A stretch of DNA of 64,000 bases from an uncultured Actinomycetes bacterium (lineage in GTDB: Bacteria; Actinomycetota; Acidimicrobiia; Acidimicrobiales; RAAP-2). Below the pieces are notes generated by a model. That model had not been told where the DNA came from and ran no database searches. It was given only the letters and a program-made list of their open reading frames with translations. Made by a program: the position numbers and the translations under genes. Below are positions 19,557 to 28,869 of the stretch, piece by piece (the stretch's first letter is position 1; the number at the start of each line of letters is the position of its first letter). The stretch lies in NCBI GenBank assembly GCA_903875425.1, contig CAIQWC010000040.1:184058-248057 (forward strand). Direction: 5' to 3'.

Positions 19557-19772
19557 ATGAAGGCCGACATCCACCCCAATTACGTTGAAGCAAGCGTCAC
19601 CTGCAGTTGTGGCAACACCTTCACGACCCATTCGACCAAAGATTCGCTCAGCGTGGAACTCTGCAACGAGTGCCACCCTTTCTTCACCGGCAAGCAGAAG
19701 CTGGTTGATGCTGGTGGTCGCGTCGAGCGCTTCGAGAAGCGCTACGGCGGCCGTAAGACCAAGAAGGCCTGA
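19557..19772 (+). CDS. rpmE: Ribosomal protein bL31, zinc-binding form
   Basis: 71-residue large-subunit protein. The zinc ligands are kept (CSCGNTF and LCNECHPF), so this is the zinc-containing L31 rather than the zinc-free paralogue. The C-terminus [22 protein letters not shown] is typical. An AGAGGAGCGAAG ribosome site precedes the ATG. The rho-rpmE-prfA order is conserved in actinobacteria. Confidence 0.97.
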   Translation: MKADIHPNYVEASVTCSCGNTFTTHSTKDSLSVELCNECHPFFTGKQKLVDAGGRVERFEKRYGGRKTKKA

Positions 19773-19808
19773 GCCACTGCCGCGCGAATTTGCGCGGTAT
19801 AACCATCC

Positions 19809-20873
19809 ATGCTTGACGAACGACTCGAATCTATAGAGGCCGAGTTCTCTGATATTGAAGCACAACTCAGTTCTCCTGAGGTGTCTGCCGATCCGAACCG
19901 CCTGCGTGAGCTCAGTAAGCGACACAAGGAACTCGCCCAAGTCGTGGCTTCATTTCGTCGGCTGCGTGGTGCTCGTGAAGATCTCGAGACGGCCACGGAG
20001 ATGCTTGACGTCGCTGAGCCTTCCGAACGTGATGAGTTAAGTCAGATGGCGGACGTTGCGTCGAAACTCATCGTCGAAATTGAAGATGAGCTCCAAGCCC
20101 TCTTGCTTCCCAAAGATCCTAATGATGGTCGAAACGTCATTGTGGAAATCCGTGGCGCCGAGGGTGGCGAAGAAGCAAATCTCTTCGCTCGCGATCTCTA
20201 TGACATGTACGTCCGCTATGCCCAGCGGCGTGGATGGAAGCTAAAAGTCATCGAAGAAACCTCCTCAGAGCGCGATGGTCTCGACGAAGTTATTTTCTCT
20301 ATTGCAGCCGCTGACGGCTGGAGTCGCTTGGAACACGAAGGTGGGGTCCACCGAGTTCAACGGGTACCCGTTACCGAAGCGAAGGGTCGCGTTCACACCT
20401 CATCGGCAACGGTAACCGTTCTTCCCGAAGCCGAAGAGGTCGACGTTGCTATCGATCCCAACGATCTTAAAGTCGACGTATATCGCTCTTCGGGCCCTGG
20501 GGGTCAAAGCGTCAACACTACCGACTCGGCCGTTCGTATCACTCACCTCCCGACGGGAATTGTCGTTGCGATGCAAGATGAGAAGAGCCAAATCCAAAAT
20601 CGTGCGAAAGCGATGCTGGTACTTCGAAGTCGCTTACTCAAAGCGGCGCAAGATGAGCAAGCGGCGGAACTCGGCGACCTTCGTCGTAGTCAGGTCGGAG
20701 GCGGCGGTCGCGCTGAAAAGATTCGTACCTACAACTTCAAGGAATCTCGGGTTACTGACCACCGAATTAACTTGACCTTGTACAAGCTTGACGCGGTCCT
20801 TCAGGGTGATCTAGACGAGATTGTGGATGCCCTCATGGCCGCCAAGCGCACCGCGCAACTTACGGAACCCTAG
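19809..20873 (+). CDS. prfA: Peptide chain release factor 1
   Basis: Recognises UAA/UAG and triggers peptide release. 354 residues. The GGQ loop is at about residues 229-234 (SSGPGGQSVNTTDSAVRI), with the PxT codon-recognition motif region (around VPVTEAKGRVH) before it. The N-terminal coiled segment is ordinary. A TATAAC sequence just before the ATG leaves no room for a ribosome site, so internal leaderless initiation is possible. prmC, which methylates the GGQ glutamine, follows 15 bases after. Confidence 0.98.
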   Translation: MLDERLESIEAEFSDIEAQLSSPEVSADPNRLRELSKRHKELAQVVASFRRLRGAREDLETATEMLDVAEPSERDELSQMADVASKLIVEIEDELQALLLPKDPNDGRNVIVEIRGAEGGEEANLFARDLYDMYVRYAQRRGWKLKVIEETSSERDGLDEVIFSIAAADGWSRLEHEGGVHRVQRVPVTEAKGRVHTSSATVTVLPEAEEVDVAIDPNDLKVDVYRSSGPGGQSVNTTDSAVRITHLPTGIVVAMQDEKSQIQNRAKAMLVLRSRLLKAAQDEQAAELGDLRRSQVGGGGRAEKIRTYNFKESRVTDHRINLTLYKLDAVLQGDLDEIVDALMAAKRTAQLTEP

Positions 20874-20888
20874 AAAGTCGAGCCGTAC

Positions 20889-21722
20889 ATGGACGACGTA
20901 CTACTCGCGGAACTCACTACCGAAGTTCATTCAGCTACGGAAGCTCGCTGGATTCTTGAGCGCGCTGATCAGATTGCTGAAGGAGCTCGAATCGCAGCGG
21001 TCGCCAGATCCATGGCGGCGCGGCGTGCTGGGGGAGAGCCCCTGCAATATGTGTTGGGAACGTGGAGTTTTCGGAATCTTGAACTCAAGGTCGATGAGCG
21101 AGCGCTTATTCCGCGCCCCGAAACCGAACAAGTCGTTGACGCTGCCCTCGAACGCTGGCGTCGTACTCGACCCGGGGATGGTGCCTTGTGCATCGTTGAA
21201 CTCGGATGCGGAACGGGTGCCATCACTTTGAGTTTGATTAGCGAACTGCGAGGTGAGACTCGTTTCGGCGAATGTGTCATGACCGATGTGTCCTCGGAAA
21301 CCCTTCGTCTGGCCGGGGAGAATGCCATGGCGCTAGGGGCTGCGGGAGTCACCTTACGGTTGGGCAACTGGTTCGGAGCCCTTTCAGAAGGCCTGCATGG
21401 ATCAATTGATATCTTGATTTCGAATCCCCCCTATGTGGCGGAGTCGCAGCGTGGACACCTTGACCCTGTTATTGACTGGGAACCTGATATCGCGCTCTAC
21501 GCACCCCAGAGTCGCGAAGGCGTAGAAGGTTTCGCGCACGTCGAAACCTTGATCACCCAAGCGCGAACGTGGTTGAGCCCTGGTGGCGTTCTCTGCCTAG
21601 AGATGAGTGAAGACCATGTGGCTATTGCTATGGCGCTCGCTGAAGAGGTAGGCCTTGTCGGCGTCGAAGAGATTCGAGACCTAGCCGGCATGCCTAGGGG
21701 GATGACGGCGGTGGCACCGTGA
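20889..21722 (+). CDS. prmC: Release factor glutamine methyltransferase
   Basis: SAM-dependent N5-glutamine methyltransferase for the GGQ motif of release factors. 277 residues. The N-terminal helical substrate domain contains GEPLQYVLGTWSF; the SAM site is VELGCGTGAITLSL; the catalytic NPPY is at 179-182 (ISNPPYVAES). It sits directly behind prfA, its substrate gene, and overlaps tsaC by four bases. Confidence 0.96.
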   Translation: MDDVLLAELTTEVHSATEARWILERADQIAEGARIAAVARSMAARRAGGEPLQYVLGTWSFRNLELKVDERALIPRPETEQVVDAALERWRRTRPGDGALCIVELGCGTGAITLSLISELRGETRFGECVMTDVSSETLRLAGENAMALGAAGVTLRLGNWFGALSEGLHGSIDILISNPPYVAESQRGHLDPVIDWEPDIALYAPQSREGVEGFAHVETLITQARTWLSPGGVLCLEMSEDHVAIAMALAEEVGLVGVEEIRDLAGMPRGMTAVAP

Positions 21723-22330
21723 GAACACTCAGCTTTGACGAGCGACTCGATATTGACGCGGCTCTCAATGCTGGCTTGGTCGTCGGACTACCCACCGATA
21801 CGGTCTATGGGCTCGCATGCCGTATCGACCGACCTGACGCCCTCGCTGAGATCTTCCGACTCAAAGATCGGCCAAGCGAGGTAGCACTGCCCATCTTGTG
21901 CGACTCTCTGGAGACGGCTCGGGGCCTTGGTACGCGCTTCAGTCGCGATGCGGTGATCTTGGCTAAGGCCTTTTGGCCGGGCCCGCTCACCCTCGTAGTC
22001 GGCGCCTCAGTAGCGCTGTCGAGCCTGGTGGGATCCAACGATGAGTCCGTAGGTCTTCGGGTGCCAGGTGATGAGCAACTACTAACCCTCTTGGACCTCA
22101 CGGGCCCCCTGGCCGTTACGAGCGCCAATCTCCATGGCGACGCCCCCTGCGCGAGTGCCGAGGAGATTGAAGCGGTCTTTGGTGATCGCGGGCTTGAGGT
22201 CGTGGTAGACGGAGGAATTCGTCAGAACTTCTCCTCAACGGTGGTGTCATGTTTGGAGTCGGCGCTTGAGGTCAAGAGAGTGGGGGAAATCCAGCCCTCC
22301 CAGATTGAAGCAGTGCTCTCAAGAGACTGA
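21719..22330 (+). CDS. tsaC: Threonylcarbamoyl-AMP synthase (Sua5/YrdC/TsaC)
   Basis: Makes threonylcarbamoyl-AMP for the t6A37 modification of ANN-decoding tRNAs. 203 residues, a single YrdC domain: GLPTDTVYGLACRID near residue 22, the KDRP loop (RLKDRPSEVALPIL), the FWPGPLTLV strand and the SANLHGDAPC site. There is no C-terminal Sua5 extension. The GTG start overlaps the prmC stop. Confidence 0.95.
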   Translation: MRTLSFDERLDIDAALNAGLVVGLPTDTVYGLACRIDRPDALAEIFRLKDRPSEVALPILCDSLETARGLGTRFSRDAVILAKAFWPGPLTLVVGASVALSSLVGSNDESVGLRVPGDEQLLTLLDLTGPLAVTSANLHGDAPCASAEEIEAVFGDRGLEVVVDGGIRQNFSSTVVSCLESALEVKRVGEIQPSQIEAVLSRD

Positions 22331-22518
22331 AAGCTCCTGCAACGAGGCTCAGGTTGACGCCTGATCCACAAGATAGCCCTGTGCCTTGGGATCGAAGCGC
22401 GCCACGAAATGGGTTTACGGAAGTACGGATCCTTGCTGAGGCGCCTCCCTTACGCGTTGCTTCACCAAACACGATGTCCCATACGTAGGTTTCGGGCTCC
22501 TCGTTCAGAAGAGGTCGG

Positions 22519-22524
22519 TAGCAT
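22519..22524 (+). promoter_or_regulatory. Leaderless-type -10 box of rpiB
   Basis: TAGCAT ending seven bases before the ATG at 22532. It supports this start over a longer in-frame extension beginning at 22409. Confidence 0.5.
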
Positions 22525-22531
22525 AGAGGCG

Positions 22532-22984
22532 ATGAAGATCGCCGTCGCCGCCGACCATGGCGGATACCCATTAAAAGCCGAGATCATGACGCACCTGTCC
22601 GCCGAAGGACACGAGGTGACGGATCTTGGCTGTAATTCGGCGACGGAATCGGTTGACTATCCCGACTATGCAGTGTTGGTGGCCCGCGCCGTGGTGTCGG
22701 GTTCGGCTGACTTTGGGATAGCACTGTGTGGAACGGGTATCGGAATTTCCATCGCTGCCAACAAAATTTCTGGAGTTCGCGCGGCCCTCGTGCATGATCT
22801 CACAACAGCGCGATTGGCACGCGAACACAACAACGCCAATGTGCTTTGCTTGGGAGCAAGAACTACCGATTCGGCGCTTGCACTTGCCTGCGTAGACGCT
22901 TTCTTGAAGGCACAGCCCGAGGCTCGGCACCAAGCAAGACTCGACAAGATCACAGCGCTCGAACAGAGTGCTTTACAGGAATAG
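22532..22984 (+). CDS. rpiB: Ribose-5-phosphate isomerase B
   Basis: Interconverts ribose 5-phosphate and ribulose 5-phosphate. 150 residues starting MKIAVAADHGGYPLK. The conserved CGTGIGISIAANK with the catalytic Cys is near residue 67, and RLAREHNNANVLCLGAR follows. The start at 22532 is chosen because it gives the canonical N-terminus and follows a TAGCAT box; the upstream in-frame residues look non-coding. The 200 bases before it hold a small hairpin and nothing else I recognise. Confidence 0.95.
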   Translation: MKIAVAADHGGYPLKAEIMTHLSAEGHEVTDLGCNSATESVDYPDYAVLVARAVVSGSADFGIALCGTGIGISIAANKISGVRAALVHDLTTARLAREHNNANVLCLGARTTDSALALACVDAFLKAQPEARHQARLDKITALEQSALQE

Positions 22985-22996
22985 GGGAACATACCA

Positions 22997-24283
22997 ATGG
23001 CGTTTGACGGTGAACAGTGGCTTTCTAAGGATCCTGAGATTGCCCGTCTCATCAATCAAGAGACTAAGCGCCAGCGCACAACGCTGCAGCTAATTGCGAG
23101 TGAGAACTTCACGTCGCCCGCCGTTATGGCGGCGACGGGTTCAACGTTGACCAACAAGTACTCCGAGGGCTACCCCGGACGTCGTTACTACGGTGGAAAC
23201 CAAATTATTGACGAGGTGGAAGATCTTGCTCGTGAACGCCTCAAGGCGCTCTTTGGCGCAGAGCACGCCAATGTGCAACCACACTCGGGCGCGAATGCAA
23301 ACCTGGCGGCCTACATGGCCCTCTTGGATCCGGGTGACACCATATTGGCAATGCGTCTTGATCAAGGGGGACACCTCACTCACGGTTCCCCCGCGTCATT
23401 GACTTCCAAGATTTATCACTTCGTCTCTTATGGACTCACCCCACGCAGCAATGACGCGGATATTCTCGGCGAAGTCATTGATCTCGATCAGGTGCGCGAT
23501 TTAGCCCTTGCTGAGCGGCCAAAGTTGATTGTGGCGGGTGCCACTGCATATGCGAGAACCATCGACGCTCGCGATTACCGAAGCATCGCCGACGAGGTCG
23601 GCGCGTACTTCATGTTTGATGCGGCACATCCCGCTGGGCTGATCGCTGGCGGTGCTCACCCCTCACCGGTGGGAATCGCTGACGTGGTCACCTTTACAAC
23701 CCATAAGACGCTTCGTGGCCCCCGTGGCGGCGCGATTTTGTGCCGTGAAGCCTTGGCCAAGAAAGTCGACTCGGCAGTGTTCCCGGGTCTTCAAGGTGGC
23801 CCCCTTGAACATGCCATTGCAGCGAAGGCCGTGGCGTTCAAAGAGGCCAACACGCCCGCGTTCGAGTCGTACGCCCACCAAGTAGTGGCCAATGCTGCGG
23901 CTCTTGGCCACGCGCTCACCCGCGAAGGGTTTCGCTTGATTTCGGGAGGAACCGATAATCACTTGGTGCTGCTCGATCTCACAACCTTCGATGGAGAGCT
24001 CACCGGTAAAGAAGCCCAAGAAGCGATGGACGCAGCCGGTATTACGGCGAATCGCAATACCATCCCCGACGACCCCCGAAGCCCTTTCATCACCTCAGGC
24101 CTGCGACTTGGTACTGCGGCTGAGACGACGGCAGGTATGGGCTGCGATGAAATGGCGACCATAGCGTCGCTGATTACTCGAGCGCTTCGCGCTCGTCATG
24201 ACCTCTCACAGCTGGCTTCGATTCGTGATGAGGTCGCTGCACTGTGCGGACGATTTGACCCCTACCCCGAATTCGGGGCCTAG
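22997..24283 (+). CDS. glyA: Serine hydroxymethyltransferase
   Basis: PLP enzyme transferring the serine hydroxymethyl group to tetrahydrofolate, giving glycine. 428 residues. Typical blocks: [44 protein letters not shown], the PLP-lysine motif [12 protein letters not shown] near residue 235, and [11 protein letters not shown]. It follows rpiB by 12 bases and is probably co-transcribed. Confidence 0.98.
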   Translation: MAFDGEQWLSKDPEIARLINQETKRQRTTLQLIASENFTSPAVMAATGSTLTNKYSEGYPGRRYYGGNQIIDEVEDLARERLKALFGAEHANVQPHSGANANLAAYMALLDPGDTILAMRLDQGGHLTHGSPASLTSKIYHFVSYGLTPRSNDADILGEVIDLDQVRDLALAERPKLIVAGATAYARTIDARDYRSIADEVGAYFMFDAAHPAGLIAGGAHPSPVGIADVVTFTTHKTLRGPRGGAILCREALAKKVDSAVFPGLQGGPLEHAIAAKAVAFKEANTPAFESYAHQVVANAAALGHALTREGFRLISGGTDNHLVLLDLTTFDGELTGKEAQEAMDAAGITANRNTIPDDPRSPFITSGLRLGTAAETTAGMGCDEMATIASLITRALRARHDLSQLASIRDEVAALCGRFDPYPEFGA

Positions 24284-24292
24284 AGCATTTCC

Positions 24293-25462
24293 ATGCCTTC
24301 GTTCTGGTGGTACGTGGCCATCGCAGTGGTGGCAGCGCTCGCCACGGCAGCTGCCGTGTGGCCGCTTCGTTCCATGGCGATAAAAGTTGGATACGTTGAC
24401 CAACCAGACGAACGAAAGATGCACACCCGGACCACGCCTTATGGCGGGGGAGCAGCCATGTTCATTGGTACCTGCTTGGCCTTTGGTATCGCAGATTTCA
24501 TTCCAGCGCTCCACCCCTTGTTCCAAGGGTCGGCTGAAGCACAGGGGGTCTTAATTGCAGCAGCGGCAATTTTTGTCGTTGGCCTCGTCGATGACTTTCG
24601 CGATATGTCAGCTCCAGCCAAGATCGGCGGGCAAGTTCTAGCGGCGTCGATTTTGTACTTTGCTGGCGTGACGATGTATCAAATCAAAGTTCCCCTCGCT
24701 GGATTCATCGTGCTGTCGCCGGGTGTCATCCCCCTGATAACCGCACTCTGGGTAGTCGCGCTGTCGAATGCCATTAACTTGATCGACGGCGTCGATGGTT
24801 TGGCCGCCGGTCTCGTTGCTATTGGTGCCGGCGTGCTCTGTATCTATGGATTTCGCCTTGAGCAGTTAGGCCTGCTACCTGGTCAAAATATTGGGCCCTT
24901 GGTGGCAGCTATCGCGTGCGGCATTTGCTTGGGCTATCTCCCCTTTAATTTTTACCCCGCAAAAATATTTATGGGAGACGCCGGGGCACTCCTCCTCGGG
25001 CTCTTGATGTCGGCGTCAACCATGGTGATTGGAGGGCGCACACCGCCCGCATCGGGGGTGACGTTTTTCTTCTTCGCACCTCTGTTTATCCCCTTCTTCA
25101 TCTTGGGAGTACCTCTCATTGATGCGGGATTTGCTTTTATTCGCCGAACCGCCAAGGGGCAGGGCTTTCACGCGCCGGACAAGGACCATATCCACCACCG
25201 CCTTTTACGCCTTGGCCATGGCCCGCGCCGTACGGTGGTGATTTTGTGGCTTTGGACGGCGGTACTGAGCGGATTTGCTCTCTTTCCCCTCTTCTCTCCT
25301 CGCTCGAATCCCTTCATACCCTTTGGCATCTTGGCGGCTTGTGTGGGTCTCTATACCTGGTTTCACCCGGGTCTCAAGCAAGGAAGCGATGATGAAGACG
25401 ACGAGCAAGCCTCAGGCGAAAGCCGCGCTGAGGCGCCTGTTCGACCTGGCCCTAGGTCCTAG
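24293..25462 (+). CDS. Undecaprenyl-phosphate sugar-1-phosphate transferase (WecA/TagO/MraY family)
   Basis: 389-residue polytopic membrane enzyme, about eleven helices, of the polyprenyl-phosphate GlcNAc-1-phosphate transferase family. It starts lipid-linked glycan assembly (teichoic acid, arabinogalactan or O-antigen-like polymers). Seen: PDERKMHTRTTPYGGG, VGLVDDFRDM (the Asp-Asp motif), NAINLIDGVDGLAAG, FMGDAGALLLG and the HxH motif DKDHIHHRLL. The tail is acidic (GSDDEDDEQASGE). The place between glyA and the atp operon is the actinobacterial rfe position. The exact polymer is not determinable. Confidence 0.93.
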   Translation: MPSFWWYVAIAVVAALATAAAVWPLRSMAIKVGYVDQPDERKMHTRTTPYGGGAAMFIGTCLAFGIADFIPALHPLFQGSAEAQGVLIAAAAIFVVGLVDDFRDMSAPAKIGGQVLAASILYFAGVTMYQIKVPLAGFIVLSPGVIPLITALWVVALSNAINLIDGVDGLAAGLVAIGAGVLCIYGFRLEQLGLLPGQNIGPLVAAIACGICLGYLPFNFYPAKIFMGDAGALLLGLLMSASTMVIGGRTPPASGVTFFFFAPLFIPFFILGVPLIDAGFAFIRRTAKGQGFHAPDKDHIHHRLLRLGHGPRRTVVILWLWTAVLSGFALFPLFSPRSNPFIPFGILAACVGLYTWFHPGLKQGSDDEDDEQASGESRAEAPVRPGPRS

Positions 25463-25585
25463 ACAACGCCTGCGAACCTTGATGGTCATATGTGTAAGAA
25501 TCATCTCGTGTTTTCAGCCCCTCAATCGCAGCGCTAGAGAAGAGTTTGTGAACCCGAATGTACGCAGCTCCCCTCCCCTTGGCAT

Positions 25586-25798
25586 ATGGTGAGCCAAGAA
25601 CCAAAGGACCGTTCCCCCTTGGCCGAGTTGGTCTCCTTGGGGCTCACCCTCGCCATCACGGTTGGGATTCCTACGCTTTTGGGTATCGGCTTCGACTATG
25701 CGTTCAAGACGGGGCCGCTGTGGCTATTCGTGGGACTCATCGTGGGATGCGTTGCCGCCGTTACGACGCTTCGGGATCTGGTCAAGAAGCACAGATGA
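25586..25798 (+). CDS. AtpZ/AtpI-family small membrane protein
   Basis: 70 residues with two membrane helices (about 18-36 and 42-60), matching the small F0F1-ATPase-associated subunit family. Members help c-ring assembly or supply Mg2+/Ca2+ to the synthase. The start may be the ATG at 25586 or the GTG at 25589. It heads the ATP synthase operon; the 123-base gap upstream shows no convincing promoter. Confidence 0.75.
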   Translation: MVSQEPKDRSPLAELVSLGLTLAITVGIPTLLGIGFDYAFKTGPLWLFVGLIVGCVAAVTTLRDLVKKHR

Positions 25799-25801
25799 GG
25801 G

Positions 25802-26227
25802 GTGCTTTTAGTGTTTGAAGGCATTCAGCACCTCGACGCCCCCGTCCTTCAGAAGCTACTGCGGCGCACCGTTTTGATGACGCTGGTTGTCGGCGGCATC
25901 GCCATTATCGTGTCCTTGGCCTTCGCCCCGCCCCTTTCGGCCGTCGGCATTCTGCTTGGTTTGGGGCTTGCAATTTTGAATCTAAGATTTCTCGACGCCG
26001 GTGTAGCAAAAGTGGAAAGTACTGGCGAAGGTTCGGGTAAAGTCGTTCGCCGGATGCTCCGCACGAAAACTGCGTGGCGTCTCGCACTGATTACAGTAAT
26101 GGTCGTTGTTCTGTTGGTGGTCTACGCCCCGCTCGGGGTAGGGATGGTGGTAGGTCTGGTGATTTTCCAGGCACTCTTCGTGGCGAATGCTGCGCGGCTG
26201 ATTTTTAGCCAGGGTGGTTTGTCGTGA
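25802..26227 (+). CDS. atpI: ATP synthase subunit I-like protein
   Basis: 141 residues with four hydrophobic segments and a short charged loop in the middle (VAKVESTGEGSGKVVRRMLRTK). Matches the ATP synthase I family by size, topology and position before atpB. Thought to assist c-ring assembly. The start is GTG at 25802, or possibly GTG at 25811. It overlaps atpB by four bases. Confidence 0.75.
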   Translation: MLLVFEGIQHLDAPVLQKLLRRTVLMTLVVGGIAIIVSLAFAPPLSAVGILLGLGLAILNLRFLDAGVAKVESTGEGSGKVVRRMLRTKTAWRLALITVMVVVLLVVYAPLGVGMVVGLVIFQALFVANAARLIFSQGGLS

Positions 26228-26979
26228 CGCCTGTCGCATATTCCATGGGCCAGATCACTGTTGGAGACCACGTTAAGGAATCCCACATCTTTGGTTTAAC
26301 GGTCTACACCGACGTGGTGTGGGCAACGGTAATCGCTGCAGTCATCGTCCTGGGTCTTGGTTTCTACATGCGTGCGCGAATCACCTCGGGCGTACCGGGC
26401 AAGATGCAACTCTTCTACGAAACCCTCTATGCCCAAATCAAGGACGTCACCGACTCTTCCATCGGTGAGCAGGGATCGCGCTTCATTCCTATCGCTATGA
26501 CGCTCTTTCTCTTCATCTTGATTTGCAACTGGCTTGAGGTTCTCCCAAACAATGGTCACAACTGGATGCCAACGCCTACGGGTGACGTCAACTTGCCTCT
26601 CGCTATGTCATTGACGGTCATCGTCTGGGTGCACGTCGAATCCGTGCGCGCCCGAGGCATCCGTGGTTACCTGCGCCACTACGGAACCCCGTACAAGGCC
26701 TTGATTCCGATCAACATCATTGAAGAGATCACGAAGCCCGTGACCCTGACCTTCCGACTCTTCGGCAATATCTTCTCCGGCGGCCTCATGGTCGTGGTTA
26801 TGGCTTCGCTCCTTCCCTGGTACGCCTCTACGGTGGCTCAGATGATTTGGAAGCCTTTCGACTTGGCCATTGGACTTATTCAGGCCTTCATTTTCGCGCT
26901 GCTGACCATCCTCTACTTCGGCATGGCTATGAGCCATGAGGAGCACGAGGCTGAGAAGCCAGTTCGAGTTAAGCAGTAA
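26224..26979 (+). CDS. atpB: ATP synthase Fo subunit a
   Basis: Membrane stator subunit carrying the two proton half-channels. 251 residues. Conserved ICNWLEVLP, the essential arginine in LTFRLFGNIFSGGLM, and the last helix LIQAFIFALLTILYFGMAMSHEEHE. The GTG start overlaps atpI, with the order a-c-b-delta-alpha-gamma-beta-epsilon following. Confidence 0.97.
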   Translation: MTPVAYSMGQITVGDHVKESHIFGLTVYTDVVWATVIAAVIVLGLGFYMRARITSGVPGKMQLFYETLYAQIKDVTDSSIGEQGSRFIPIAMTLFLFILICNWLEVLPNNGHNWMPTPTGDVNLPLAMSLTVIVWVHVESVRARGIRGYLRHYGTPYKALIPINIIEEITKPVTLTFRLFGNIFSGGLMVVVMASLLPWYASTVAQMIWKPFDLAIGLIQAFIFALLTILYFGMAMSHEEHEAEKPVRVKQ

Positions 26980-27018
26980 CAGTCTCTACAGAGAGTTCCC
27001 ATCACACAGGAGGAAATA

Positions 27019-27285
27019 ATGGCAAACACACACGACATGCAGCACGCAGTACGCGTCGCAGGTGCGTTGGTCGGTGGCGGTCTCGCCCTCGGCGGTGGCG
27101 CTATCGGCGCAGCTATCGGTGACGGCCTGGCCGGTTCACAGACCATTGCGGCAATTGCTCGTCAGCCTGAGATTGAAGACAAGGCTCGTACCTACTTCTT
27201 CCTCACGGTTGGTCTGGCGGAAGCGATGTACTTCATCAACCTTCTGTTCATGGTTGTGTTCATCTACGTTTTCTCGGCAAAGTAA
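27019..27285 (+). CDS. atpE: ATP synthase Fo subunit c
   Basis: Rotor ring proteolipid, 88 residues, two helices joined by the polar ARQPE loop. The ion-binding carboxylate is Glu68 in GLAEAMYF. The first helix is Gly-rich ([18 protein letters not shown]). The Ser/Thr pair that marks sodium-binding rings is not present next to the Glu, so proton coupling is expected. The AGGAGGAAAT ribosome site is strong, suiting the high copy number of this subunit. Confidence 0.97.
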   Translation: MANTHDMQHAVRVAGALVGGGLALGGGAIGAAIGDGLAGSQTIAAIARQPEIEDKARTYFFLTVGLAEAMYFINLLFMVVFIYVFSAK

Positions 27286-27362
27286 GCAGCCACGATCAAC
27301 GCCGCACCAAGCGCTCACTTGACGCGGCACCGTAACCCTTAACCCGAACACGGGAGATAACC

Positions 27363-27881
27363 ATGCAGACAGCGGGCATTTTCCTGCTTCCCAACGCAAC
27401 ATTCTTCGTCGAGCTGTTTGTCTTGCTCGTGATTTTGTTCTTGACGACCAAGTACATCGTGCCGCCTATCAACAAGGCCATGACGAAGCGTCAAGAAGAG
27501 ATTCGCTCCTCACTAGAGGCGGCAGAAGCGGCACGTACTGATGCGGCAGCAGCCGATGACGAGCGTCGAGCGGTGCTTGATGAAGCACGAGTTCAGGCAC
27601 GAGACATCGTCACGCAGGCCAACGCAGTGGCAGACACCGTCCGTGCGGAGATGCATGACAAGGGGCAAGCAGAGTACGACCGCATCGTAGGTAGCGCTGA
27701 AGCTGAGGTTGCCTTGGCTCGTCAGCGCGCTATCGATGACGCGGCTAGTCAGCTCGGCACCATCGTGATGGGGGTCGTCGAGCGTGTCATTGGTCGCGAA
27801 GTGGATATGAAGGTTCATCAAGACCTCGTCGACGAAGCGGTTTCAGCCCTGCGAGCCACAGAGGGTCAGGGCACGAACTAA
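27363..27881 (+). CDS. atpF: ATP synthase Fo subunit b
   Basis: Peripheral stalk subunit, 172 residues. One N-terminal membrane helix (about residues 12-32), then a long charged helix with an Ala/Glu/Arg-rich coiled coil (LEAAEAARTDAAAADDERRAVLDEAR). It shares its final base with the atpH ATG (TAATG), so translation is coupled. Confidence 0.96.
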   Translation: MQTAGIFLLPNATFFVELFVLLVILFLTTKYIVPPINKAMTKRQEEIRSSLEAAEAARTDAAAADDERRAVLDEARVQARDIVTQANAVADTVRAEMHDKGQAEYDRIVGSAEAEVALARQRAIDDAASQLGTIVMGVVERVIGREVDMKVHQDLVDEAVSALRATEGQGTN

Positions 27882-28849
27882 TGAACGCAGCGTTGCAGGG
27901 ATACGCAGCCGCCGTACTGGCAGAGCTCGATACGCAGACAACCGCCACGGTTGCTGCTGATTTGGCCAGCCTTGAAGCCGCGGTCTTGTCTAATCCCGAT
28001 CTACGTGCCGCGTTGACGGACACCTCGGTGTCAGGAATCGACCGTCGCGAAGTCGTTCGCGCTTTGCTGAACGGAAAGATCGCTGATCCGGCGGTACGCC
28101 TCGCGGCTCACGCTGCCTTTGCCGTACACGCTCAAGACATGCCGGCATCACTTGCCTACCTCGCAATGCGGTCGCGATACGAAGCCGAAGGCAATAATTA
28201 CCAAGAGCCATCCCTGGGCGCACTCGCTGCTCGTCAGCGCGTGGGCGGCTTCGCTAGCGCCCGCTTCGAGGAGTTGGACGTATCAGATCTCGAAAATATT
28301 GAAGATGAACTATTTCGCTTTGGTCGTGCCGTTGAGTCCAACAAGGAACTGCGCGCAGCCCTAACGGATCGGGAACTCCCGGTCACCCAGAGACAGGGAA
28401 TCATCGAATCGATTCTCGGTGGCAAGGTCTCGACCCCTCGTCACGGGATCATTGCCTACGTCGTGTCGCTCTTTTCGAACCGTAGCCCCGAGGCTCCAAC
28501 GATCGCGCTGCTTAAGTACGTGGTCGAAGGTGGTCGTTCGCGCGACGTGCTCGGCACTATTGACTGGTTGGTCCAACAGACCGCAATTGCTCGTGGATGG
28601 CGCGTTGCTCGCGTCGCCACGGCTAAGCCCTTGAGTGAAGGCCAAGCGGATGCGCTCCGTGCATCGCTCAAAGCCGTGACGGGCAATCCCGTCGAGCTCC
28701 AGGTAACACAGAACGAGGCCCTTTTGGGTGGCGTGCGCATCGAAGTGGGGGATCTCCTCGTCGACGCATCTGCTCGGGGTCGTCTAGCCCAACTTCGTGA
28801 CATGCTCGACACCGATCACCGTGCGTTCGCGAAGACTAACGAGAACTGA
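27881..28849 (+). CDS. atpH: ATP synthase F1 subunit delta with duplicated N-domain
   Basis: OSCP-type subunit joining F1 to the stalk. It has 322 residues instead of the usual 175-185. The extra length is an internal duplication of the six-helix N-terminal domain: LRAALTD at 41-47 recurs at 157-163, and LLNGKI at 62-67 aligns with ILGGKV at 178-183, a constant 116-residue offset. The C-terminal strand domain is normal (RVATAKPLSEGQADALR, then LLGGVRIEVGDLLVDASARGRL). The mycobacterial b-delta fusion also enlarges this gene, but by a different route; here atpF is separate and complete. No frameshift or stop interrupts the repeat. Confidence 0.95.
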   Translation: MNAALQGYAAAVLAELDTQTTATVAADLASLEAAVLSNPDLRAALTDTSVSGIDRREVVRALLNGKIADPAVRLAAHAAFAVHAQDMPASLAYLAMRSRYEAEGNNYQEPSLGALAARQRVGGFASARFEELDVSDLENIEDELFRFGRAVESNKELRAALTDRELPVTQRQGIIESILGGKVSTPRHGIIAYVVSLFSNRSPEAPTIALLKYVVEGGRSRDVLGTIDWLVQQTAIARGWRVARVATAKPLSEGQADALRASLKAVTGNPVELQVTQNEALLGGVRIEVGDLLVDASARGRLAQLRDMLDTDHRAFAKTNEN

Positions 28850-28869
28850 ACTAACAGGAGGAGCCAAGA

